From Caldilineaceae bacterium SB0661_bin_32 (lineage in GTDB: Bacteria > Chloroflexota > Anaerolineae > Caldilineales > Caldilineaceae): a DNA stretch of 64,000 nucleotides. The stretch lies in contig VXMH01000098.1 of assembly GCA_009841235.1 (NCBI GenBank), positions 1 through 64,000 of the forward strand, read 5' to 3'. Under the pieces are notes generated by a model, which was given only the letters and a program-made list of their open reading frames with translations, ran no database searches and was not told the DNA's origin. Each line of letters opens with the position of its first letter. Positions within the stretch are counted from its first letter, which is position 1. A program made the position numbers and the translations under genes. Of the stretch, positions 33,891 through 41,184 are shown one piece after another.

Positions 33891-35216
33891 ATGGAGACGA
33901 TCTGCTTCTCTTCGGCTACCCAACTGATTCGGGCTATTCACGCAGGTGAGCTTTCTGCGCGCGAGGTTGTAGCGGCATTCCAGGCGCAGCTTGAAGCAGT
34001 AAACCCCCGGCTGAACGCCGTGACCATCGCGGCCGAGGACGCCTTGGATCAGGCCGGACTGGCTGACGAGAGACAGGCTCAAGGGAAGGATCTGGGTCTG
34101 CTCCACGGTCTGCCATTCACCGTCAAGGACACTTTTGAAACCTCCGGTCTGCAGAGCCGGCTTGAAAACCGAATACGCAAGAGACTGGTTGCGCGCAAAG
34201 ACGCCGCGGTCGTTGACAGGATGAAGCAGGCCGGAGCAATACTTCTGGCCAAAACCAACTGCCCGCCGTCAGGCAGTGGCGCCGACACGGAAAACGCGAT
34301 CATCGGTCAGACATGCAACCCGCACAACGCCAGCCGCTCACCAGGCGGCAGCAGCGGCGGCGAAGCAGCTCTCATCGCAGCCGGCGGTTCACCCTTAGGT
34401 CTTGGCAGCGATACCGGGGGCGGCCTGCGCGTTCCAGCTGCCTTTTGCGGAGTTACCGCTCTGAAGCCAACACAGGGCCGCGTCCCCAACTCAGGTGTCT
34501 ACAACCAACCGGGAGGACTTACCGATCAGCGCACGCAGATCGGTCCGGTAGCACGCAGCGCCGAGGACCTTCTGCTTGCCCTGAGGACGATTTCCGGTCC
34601 CGACTATCTCGACGCCGGCGTCGTTGCCAAACCACTGTACGACCCTGGCCAGCTGCCTCTGCGAGATCTGACAGTCGCTTCCTTTGCCTACGATCCGGCC
34701 TCACTTGTTACTTCCTCGGTGGCAAATGCGGTGGGCGCGTCGGGGCAGGCTCTGGCCCGCGCCGGCGTCCAGGTCGTGGATAACCGTCCCCTCGACCTGG
34801 TCGGAGGCGCCCGGGATCTCGACCAGGGCTGGCGGCGAATGGCGGGGACCCGCGGTCAGGACGTTGTTGAGCTGCTCCACGCCTGGGACCAGTTTCGCAC
34901 CAATCTGCTCCAATTCATCCGTTACTACGATGCCATCCTCTGTCCCGCCGTTCACCACACCGCCCCTGCCATCGGCGCCCGCGACAACCAGCGCTTCGAC
35001 TACACTGTCCCTTTCAGTCTGACCGGCTATCCTGCCGCCGTCGTTCCTGTTGCCGTAGATGATGAAGGCCTCCCCCTCGCCGTGCAGATCGTCTCACATC
35101 CCTGGCGTGAGGACATCGTATTGGCGCTGGCAACGGCCCTGGAGGAGGCGTTTCAGGGCTGGCGAGACGATCTGGGCAGTGGCATGAAACCGCATCCCCC
35201 CTCAGGCGTAAAGTAA
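33891..35216 (+). CDS. Amidase signature family protein lacking nucleophile Ser
   Basis: A 441-residue protein with the amidase-signature fold: Lys79 (PFTVKD), the Gly/Ser loop SPGGSSGGEAA (cis-Ser about 155) and GLGSDTGGGLRVPA. In active members the last motif reads GGS(I/L)R with Ser as nucleophile; here codon 34422-34424 is GGC, giving Gly178. Hydrolysis by the usual mechanism should fail, so a scaffold or altered role is possible. The ATG at 33891 is preferred; the frame extends 17 residues upstream. Confidence 0.85.
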   Translation: METICFSSATQLIRAIHAGELSAREVVAAFQAQLEAVNPRLNAVTIAAEDALDQAGLADERQAQGKDLGLLHGLPFTVKDTFETSGLQSRLENRIRKRLVARKDAAVVDRMKQAGAILLAKTNCPPSGSGADTENAIIGQTCNPHNASRSPGGSSGGEAALIAAGGSPLGLGSDTGGGLRVPAAFCGVTALKPTQGRVPNSGVYNQPGGLTDQRTQIGPVARSAEDLLLALRTISGPDYLDAGVVAKPLYDPGQLPLRDLTVASFAYDPASLVTSSVANAVGASGQALARAGVQVVDNRPLDLVGGARDLDQGWRRMAGTRGQDVVELLHAWDQFRTNLLQFIRYYDAILCPAVHHTAPAIGARDNQRFDYTVPFSLTGYPAAVVPVAVDDEGLPLAVQIVSHPWREDIVLALATALEEAFQGWRDDLGSGMKPHPPSGVK

Positions 35217-35245
35217 GAACAGGTAACCACATCAGGGAGGCAAGG

Positions 35246-35710
35246 ATGGAAGAAGAACGCAAGGCAGAAAGCAGAGAGCATAAAGGCGGAGAAGAAGCTG
35301 AAAGCTTCAGCAGTAGCGATGACCTGACCGACGAGATTCACAAGCTGGTTGAAGCGATGGCCCGCGCCGCACGCAACGTCTGGAGCAGCGAACAGCGTCT
35401 CCAACTGGAGGAAGACCTGCGCCGCGGCCTCGGGTCGCTTGTCGGGAGCCTGGAAGAGGCACTCGAGCGATTCAGCCGGAGCGAACAGGGACAGGAAATC
35501 CAGGAACAGGCGACCAGAGTGGCCGACCGGGTTCGCGAGAGCGAACTCGCCGCGGAACTGAAGGAGGGGCTGACCGTCGGCCTGAGGTCCGCCGCCGACG
35601 AAGTCCGGAAATTCGCCGACAGCTTTGAAGAGCAACAGGAGCAGTCTGGCGCCGCTCAGGACATCCCCGTGGAATCGGACAACGAAGAGAGTTGCGAAAA
35701 GAGTACCTGA
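35246..35710 (+). CDS. Small acidic helical hypothetical protein
   Basis: A 154-residue protein I do not recognise. It is highly charged (Glu, Arg, Lys), has no membrane segment, and residues about 25-130 look continuously helical with amphipathic heptads (LTDEIHKLVEAMARAARNVW, EEALERFSRSEQGQEIQEQA). The ends are acidic and low complexity. AGGGAGG precedes the ATG. It may be a regulator, chaperone-like or envelope-associated protein; nothing decides this. Confidence 0.6.
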   Translation: MEEERKAESREHKGGEEAESFSSSDDLTDEIHKLVEAMARAARNVWSSEQRLQLEEDLRRGLGSLVGSLEEALERFSRSEQGQEIQEQATRVADRVRESELAAELKEGLTVGLRSAADEVRKFADSFEEQQEQSGAAQDIPVESDNEESCEKST

Positions 35711-35752
35711 GCAAGACCGATGGGCGGCGCAACACGGAGGCAGAGACCGCTT

Positions 35753-36901
35753 TCAGGGGAATGTGAAGAGGACCTTGGCCAGCTTCAAGATGCCTTGACT
35801 CCAGGGCACCCGGTGAGATACGCCGCTGCTCCCGTCGAAACTGGCCAGGTTCTCAATGTACCAGATGTAGTTCCGGACGAGCGCGTCCTGGTTGCTGAAG
35901 GCTGGGTTCCAGCCGAGAAGCCGCTGGGCCTTGGCGACGTCCACGAATGAGTCGGTCGCTGCCGTTTCATAGACCCACTTGTAAAGAGGCGAAATCCCCA
36001 GCCTTTCCAGTATGCGCAATGTCCAGATGGCAGGCGCGGCCGGCAGCGGAATGATGCGTTTTCCATGTCCCGCGAAGTCGAGGACAGCCTGATAATCCTC
36101 CTTCATCGTGGCAAACTCGGTCGCGCCGATGTTAAAGGTGTCGTTGACTTTTGAGCTTGGCAGGCTGGCGGCCAGGAATATCGCAGAACACAGATCCTCC
36201 ACATCCAGCAGTTGATAGCGATTCCTCCCACTGCCCAGCATGGGGAAGTTTTTTCCGTCTTTCGCCCAATCGTAGAACAGAGCAAAGACACCCAGCCGCT
36301 CCGGCCCGACAAACGATTTGGGGCGAATGATGGGAACACAAATGCCCTTCTCCCTGAACTCCTGGCAAATCTCTTCGGCCTCGATCTTGGCCTTGCCGTA
36401 GGGGCCTACCCCGTGCAGCCGGTCGTCTTCCTTCAGAGGATGGTGGTCCGGGATGCCGTAGACGGCCGTGGACGATATGTGGATCACCCGCTTAATCCCC
36501 GAACGGTAAGCCGCATCCAGGACGTTGCGGATACCGTCAACATCGGTGGAATAGATCTCCTCTGCACTGTAAAGTGGAAGTGCCGCCGCAGCGTGAACCA
36601 CCAGGTCCACGCCATCCATCGCCGCGCGGACAGAATCGACGTCGCGGATGTCCCCGTCAAAAACTTTGACCGAATCCCTCTCCGGATAATCGAATGGCGC
36701 AATGTCGAGCGAAACGACTTGGATCCCCCGCTCAAGCAGGTAGCGGACGAGATTGATGCCAAGAAAGCCCGCGCCGCCTGTTATCAGGCAGCTGCTTACG
36801 TCTCTTTGACCGTCAGAGTCTTCCCCTTCAGGAATGCCATCATGTCGAAGAGGAGGTGCAGGCGTCGAACTGGTTCCTGCTTGGCGCGGGGTTCGATTCA
36901 T
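35753..36901 (-). CDS. NAD-dependent epimerase/dehydratase (extended SDR)
   Basis: A 382-residue extended short-chain dehydrogenase. About 36 weakly conserved residues precede the Rossmann motif ITGGAGFLGINLV; HISSTAVYG and the catalytic Tyr-x3-Lys in YGKAK follow. Such proteins modify nucleotide sugars or related alcohols. The ATG overlaps the Nudix gene stop (ATGA), so the pair forms a coupled unit and supports this start. Nearby ROK kinase and galT genes fit a nucleotide-sugar context. Confidence 0.87.
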   Translation of the reverse strand: MNRTPRQAGTSSTPAPPLRHDGIPEGEDSDGQRDVSSCLITGGAGFLGINLVRYLLERGIQVVSLDIAPFDYPERDSVKVFDGDIRDVDSVRAAMDGVDLVVHAAAALPLYSAEEIYSTDVDGIRNVLDAAYRSGIKRVIHISSTAVYGIPDHHPLKEDDRLHGVGPYGKAKIEAEEICQEFREKGICVPIIRPKSFVGPERLGVFALFYDWAKDGKNFPMLGSGRNRYQLLDVEDLCSAIFLAASLPSSKVNDTFNIGATEFATMKEDYQAVLDFAGHGKRIIPLPAAPAIWTLRILERLGISPLYKWVYETAATDSFVDVAKAQRLLGWNPAFSNQDALVRNYIWYIENLASFDGSSGVSHRVPWSQGILKLAKVLFTFP

Positions 36902-37479
36902 CAGCGGTCTCGGGAAGGCCGATTGAAGGTGCGGGTAGAAGCCTCTTTATGCTTCTCGCCGGGAGACGGAATGGAAGAAGCTGTCCAGTTTTTCAGCAGC
37001 GATTCAGTCGATTCAAACGCCAGCTCTGCAGGGATCTGATCCGCTTCGAACCACCCTGCGTCCTGCGCATCGTCTGCGACAAAGGGAATCTCCGGCGAAG
37101 CGGACGGTTCCCCTAGAAAAGCTAACACAATCCCAATGCGTTCGCCTTCGTCACTGACCATAGGGAAAATCTCGATCAACTCGCCGATATTGGCGCTCAA
37201 GCCGACCTCTTCCCGCAGCTCCCGCTTCAGCGCTTCCCGGGGCATCTCCCCCGCGTCCATGTAGCCGCCCGGCAAGGACCATTTTCCCTTTGCCGGATCC
37301 ACTGCCCGCTGAATCAACAGGACTCTGCTCTGATGCAGAACGAGCGCGATGACGGCCACCTTCGGATCGGGAAACTGGACGAATCCACATGCCGAACAGA
37401 CGGGCCGCAAGGCGTTGAATCGCACTTCTTCCACCACCGGACTGGCGCAATATGGGCAAAATCGAAATCTCCGGTTCAT
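36901..37479 (-). CDS. Nudix hydrolase with N-terminal zinc ribbon
   Basis: A 192-residue protein. A zinc ribbon (FCPYC ... CSAC) occupies about 8-32 and the Nudix box GGYMDAGEMPREALKRELRE, continuing into EVGL, is complete (G-x5-E-x7-R-E-U-x-E-E-x-G-U), so pyrophosphohydrolase activity on a nucleotide derivative is expected. The layout resembles NudC-like or ADP-ribose/NADH-type enzymes without the full NudC C-terminus. I chose ATG 37479 just before the zinc ribbon. It is the first gene of the Nudix-epimerase pair. Confidence 0.88.
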   Translation of the reverse strand: MNRRFRFCPYCASPVVEEVRFNALRPVCSACGFVQFPDPKVAVIALVLHQSRVLLIQRAVDPAKGKWSLPGGYMDAGEMPREALKRELREEVGLSANIGELIEIFPMVSDEGERIGIVLAFLGEPSASPEIPFVADDAQDAGWFEADQIPAELAFESTESLLKNWTASSIPSPGEKHKEASTRTFNRPSRDR

Positions 37480-37510
37480 TCTTACAAGTATAGCACCGGG
37501 TCTGTAGAAG

Positions 37511-37535
37511 TGGTATACTTGAGCAAAATTCAAGT
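37511..37535 (+). promoter_or_regulatory. Candidate extended -10 promoter and start-site hairpin
   Basis: TGG-TATACT (37511-37519) is an extended -10 without a clear -35. It overlaps a small hairpin, ACTTGA (37517-37522) with TCAAGT (37530-37535). It would direct transcription toward the ROK kinase gene 170 bases downstream. Weak evidence. Confidence 0.3.
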
Positions 37536-37704
37536 CAGGATGGGAGGAATGGCGCTCACAGGAGGCGGCCTCCTCCCTGTATGAATGGTTGCATCACCGC
37601 ATTGGGGGAGGGCGGGCTGGTCGCAAGAGGGCTTCACGCGCCAGGCTCGCAAGGTTACGTGCGTTTCCTGTTGACGGCAATCCCAGAAGAGTAAGGTTAG
37701 CGGT

Positions 37705-38604
37705 ATGAACACTGTTTACGGAGGAATCGAGGCAGGGGGAACGAAGTTCGTCTGTGCAGTCGGAACCGGTCCCGACGACATCCGGGCCGAAATCCGCCTG
37801 CCCACCGAGTCGCCTGAAACTACCTTGAGAAAGGTCATCGACTTCTTTCGCGACCAGCAGGAGCGGCACGAGATTGCCGCCCTTGGCGTGGCCTCTTTTG
37901 GACCGGTTGACCCCGACCCCAGCTCACCAACCTTCGGATACATCACCAATACGCCAAAACCTGGCTGGGCCAACACACCTGTTGCGCCGGCGCTGAAGGA
38001 TGCGTTCGACGTTCCGGTCGGCTTCGACACCGATGTAAATGTCGCCGCCTTGGGCGAGCACACCTGGGGCGCGGCAAGAGAGGCGGATACCTTTGTGTAT
38101 CTGACCATTGGGACAGGCATCGGAGGAGGAGGCATGGTGGATGGCAAACTGATGCACGGCCTCATTCACCCTGAAATGGGCCACATCGCAATTCCGCACA
38201 ACTGGGAACGCGATCCCTATGCCGGCACCTGCCCGTTTCACGGTGACTGCTGGGAAGGACTGGCCAACGGCCCCGCACTCGAAGCGCGCTGGGGTCAGCC
38301 GGGCGAACTGCTGCCTCCCGGTCATGAAGCCTGGCCGCTGGAGGCCCACTATCTCGCTCTGGGCGTGACGACCATCATGATGATCATGTCTCCACAGCTG
38401 GTCGTGATGGGTGGCGGGGTCATGGAGCAGGAGCACATCTTCCCTCTTATCCGCCAGGAAGTGAAGTCCCAGCTGAATGGTTACATTCAGAGCCCGACGG
38501 TATTGGATGGCGTGGACAGTTATATCGTGCCGCCCGCGCTGGGAGGGCGCTCCGGCGTGTTGGGCGCGATAGCCCTGGCCAAGCGCGCCCTCCGGGACAC
38601 TTGA
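37705..38604 (+). CDS. ROK family kinase, fructokinase-like
   Basis: A 299-residue sugar kinase. The ATP-binding GGIEAGGTKFVCAVG, the YLTIGTGIGGG loop and the zinc site HPEMGHIAIP ... CPFHGDCWEGLANG mark the bacterial fructokinase (ScrK/GmuE) branch of ROK. It phosphorylates a free hexose with ATP in the cytosol. galT starts about 50 bases downstream on the same strand. AAGGTT precedes the ATG. Confidence 0.9.
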   Translation: MNTVYGGIEAGGTKFVCAVGTGPDDIRAEIRLPTESPETTLRKVIDFFRDQQERHEIAALGVASFGPVDPDPSSPTFGYITNTPKPGWANTPVAPALKDAFDVPVGFDTDVNVAALGEHTWGAAREADTFVYLTIGTGIGGGGMVDGKLMHGLIHPEMGHIAIPHNWERDPYAGTCPFHGDCWEGLANGPALEARWGQPGELLPPGHEAWPLEAHYLALGVTTIMMIMSPQLVVMGGGVMEQEHIFPLIRQEVKSQLNGYIQSPTVLDGVDSYIVPPALGGRSGVLGAIALAKRALRDT

Positions 38605-38651
38605 CCAACGCCGAAATCTCTTAGTCGATCACGCCCATTTCCTTGCCCTGA

Positions 38652-39701
38652 ATGTCCGTCACTTTCGATCCCACTGAGCATCCGCACAGGCGCCGCAATC
38701 TGCTTACTGGAGAGTGGGTTCTTGTCTCTCCTCACCGAATGAAGCGGCCGTGGCAGGGCCAAACGGAGTCGCCGCCTTCTCTTTCCTTACCTCAATACGA
38801 CCCTTCCTGCTATCTCTGCCCCGGCAACGAAAGGGCCGGAGGCCTGGTCAATCCGGCCTATACGCACACCTTTGTCTTCGAAAACGATTTTGCCGCCCTG
38901 CGCGCCGATACACCGGCCGGGACGGCCCAGAACAACCGGTTCTTTCAGTCGCAGTCGGAGACGGGCGTCTGCCGGGTAATCTGCTTCAGCCCACGGCATG
39001 ACCTGACGCTGGCGCGCATGGCTCTGCCCGATATTCGCCGTGTAGTGGATCTGTGGTCGGAACAGGTCGAAGAGCTGAGCCAGGACGAGGAGTTAGGCTA
39101 CGTTCAGCTCTTCGAGAATCGCGGCGCCATGATGGGAAGCTCAAATCCACATCCACACGGGCAGGTTTGGGCGACGCGCCGTATGCCGACCGAGCCAGCC
39201 AAAGAAGATCGAGAACAACGGGCCTATTTCGAGTGCGAAGGGGCTCCCCTGCTGGTGGACTATCTTTCCGCCGAGCTGGCGGCAGAGGAAAGGGTTGTGC
39301 TGCAAAACAGCGACTGGGCGGCGGTCGTGCCCTATTGGGCCGTCTGGCCGTTCGAAACGCTACTTCTGCCCCGGCGCCCACGCCAGCACCTGGCGGAACT
39401 TGCTCCGGCGGAGCGGGACTCCCTGGCCGGCATCCTGAAACGCCTGCTGATCCTCTATGACAATCTCTTCGAGACCAGCTTCCCCTATTCGATGGGCTGG
39501 CACGGAAAGCCGGCGACCGCTGGTGACCACGCCCACTGGCAACTTCACGCCCACTTTTACCCGCCCCTTCTGCGCTCGGCTACCGTCAGGAAGTTCATGG
39601 TCGGTTACGAAATGCTGGCAACCCCGCAGCGCGACCTCACCGCCGAGCAGGCTGCGCAACGCCTGAGAGCCCAGAGCGTAACCCACTATCTGGACCGCTG
39701 A
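38652..39701 (+). CDS. galT: Galactose-1-phosphate uridylyltransferase
   Basis: A 349-residue HIT-superfamily enzyme of the Leloir pathway. The catalytic motif HPHGQ (nucleophile His169) is in SNPHPHGQVWA, and Cys53/Cys56 (CYLC) fit the zinc site. The second half has WAVWPFETLLLPRR and the metal region GDHAHWQLHAHFYPP. It exchanges UMP between UDP-glucose and galactose-1-phosphate. It follows the ROK kinase gene. Its last 16 bases overlap the convergent fumarase beta-subunit gene. Confidence 0.95.
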   Translation: MSVTFDPTEHPHRRRNLLTGEWVLVSPHRMKRPWQGQTESPPSLSLPQYDPSCYLCPGNERAGGLVNPAYTHTFVFENDFAALRADTPAGTAQNNRFFQSQSETGVCRVICFSPRHDLTLARMALPDIRRVVDLWSEQVEELSQDEELGYVQLFENRGAMMGSSNPHPHGQVWATRRMPTEPAKEDREQRAYFECEGAPLLVDYLSAELAAEERVVLQNSDWAAVVPYWAVWPFETLLLPRRPRQHLAELAPAERDSLAGILKRLLILYDNLFETSFPYSMGWHGKPATAGDHAHWQLHAHFYPPLLRSATVRKFMVGYEMLATPQRDLTAEQAAQRLRAQSVTHYLDR

Positions 39702-40261
39702 GAACCTTCGGCGCCGCTGCGATAAGCCTCTCTGGCGGCAAGATAGGCATCTCCCCCGTGACAGTCATTTATTACGAACAGTGGAAAATCTTCCACCTCC
39801 AGTTCTCGAATCGCCTCGCTCAATAGATCAGGATATGCAAGAAGGCGGCTGCGGCGAATCTGCCGGGCCAGCAGGGCGGAGGCCCCGCCCACAGCGCCAA
39901 AATAGACCGCTCCGTGTCGTACGAGTGCCTGCTTCACCTCCTCCGAACGACTCCCTTTGCCGATCAGGCCGGCGACGCCGCGTTCCAGCAGTGGCAGTGT
40001 GTATGGGTCCATACGCCCGCTCGTTGTGGGCCCCGCAGGCCCAATTACCGCGCCCTGTTTGGCTGGGGCCGGCCCAACGTAATAGATTACCTGGCCTGAT
40101 AAAGGCAGCGGCAACTCTTCGCCCCGTTTCATCGCGGCAACGAGTCTCTTGTGGGCCGCGTCCCTTGCCGCGTAAATCGTGCCTGTCATGACGACCCGTT
40201 CACCGGCCCGCAAGGACCTCACCGCGGCCTCGTCAAGAGGCGCCCGGACTGTTCTCGCCAT
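39686..40261 (-). CDS. Class I fumarate hydratase, beta subunit (C-terminal type)
   Basis: A 191-residue protein matching the C-terminal domain of iron-sulfur fumarases and L-tartrate dehydratase beta subunits: LRAGERVVMTGTIYAARDAAH, GPTTSGRMDPYTLPLL and GKGS. With the alpha subunit it interconverts fumarate and malate. The ATG overlaps the alpha stop (TGATG), so subunits are made in stoichiometric balance. Fumarase and tartrate dehydratase cannot be told apart from this. Confidence 0.92.
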   Translation of the reverse strand: MARTVRAPLDEAAVRSLRAGERVVMTGTIYAARDAAHKRLVAAMKRGEELPLPLSGQVIYYVGPAPAKQGAVIGPAGPTTSGRMDPYTLPLLERGVAGLIGKGSRSEEVKQALVRHGAVYFGAVGGASALLARQIRRSRLLAYPDLLSEAIRELEVEDFPLFVINDCHGGDAYLAAREAYRSGAEGSQRSR

Positions 40262-41097
40262 CACAGCTCCAATGTTGCCCGCCGCGGCGCAGAGCAGTTA
40301 AGGTTTACCGCAATGGGCAGAGCGGCTATGTGCGTCGCCAGGACTTCGACGTGGACTGCCAGCGCAGTTACAACGCCCCCCAGCCCTTGCGGTCCGATTC
40401 CCAGTCCGTTGAGTGCGTCGAGCAGGTCGCCCTCGAGTCTGGCCACATGCGCTTCCGAACTGACGCTGCCGATCGGTCGCAGCAGCGCTTTCTTTGCCGC
40501 CATGCCCACAGTGTCAAGGGAGCCGCCGATGCCGACGCCCACGATCAGAGGGGGACAGGCATTGGGTCCGGCCTTCTCGACCGTGTCAATCACGAACTGC
40601 TGAACGCCTTCTTCACCAATTGCCGGAGGAAACATCTGGACCCGACTCATGAGTTCGGCTCCGAACCCCTTTTGCAGTGTGCTGATGCGCAGCCCGTCTC
40701 CTCCAACAATCTCCCAATGGATCAGCGCCGGCGTGTTGTCGCCGGAATTGACTCGCAGCAGCGGGTCGCTCACCACCGATTTGCGCAGGTCGGCGTAGGC
40801 ATCGCGGGTCGCATCCTGCAGCGCCGCATAAATCTCTCCCCCGCTGAAGTGCACGTCCTGGCCGACTTCGACAAACAGAATCGCCATTCCCGTATCCTGG
40901 CAAGTGGGTATCGTTTCGGCTTCGGCGTAGGCCGCATTCTCCAGCAAGAGTTCGATGACCTCCTGCCCAGTCGGCGATCGCTCCTGACGACCCGCCGTGC
41001 GCATGGCCTCCAGATAGTCTTCAGGCAAGCTGTGCGCGGAATGGCGCAGGAGTTCGCCGACGGCCTGTCTTACATCGCGGACATCGATAGTTCTCAA
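40261..41097 (-). CDS. Class I fumarate hydratase, alpha subunit (N-terminal type)
   Basis: A 278-residue protein with the three [4Fe-4S] ligands Cys66 (TCQDTG), Cys181 (NACPP) and Cys268 (NCSAPR), and the RVNSGDNTPA and GIGGSLD substrate loops. It is the catalytic half of a two-gene, oxygen-sensitive fumarase, usual in Chloroflexota and anaerobes. The beta gene follows with a one-base overlap. L-tartrate dehydratase is the alternative. Confidence 0.92.
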   Translation of the reverse strand: MRTIDVRDVRQAVGELLRHSAHSLPEDYLEAMRTAGRQERSPTGQEVIELLLENAAYAEAETIPTCQDTGMAILFVEVGQDVHFSGGEIYAALQDATRDAYADLRKSVVSDPLLRVNSGDNTPALIHWEIVGGDGLRISTLQKGFGAELMSRVQMFPPAIGEEGVQQFVIDTVEKAGPNACPPLIVGVGIGGSLDTVGMAAKKALLRPIGSVSSEAHVARLEGDLLDALNGLGIGPQGLGGVVTALAVHVEVLATHIAALPIAVNLNCSAPRRATLEL

Positions 41098-41184
41098 GAT
41101 CTCACTCCCTTCCAGTTCGAGAAAATGCGTGAGAAACAGTTGCAGCGAGCACGAGAACTCCTTCCCTTTCAGGCGCCTGATCCC

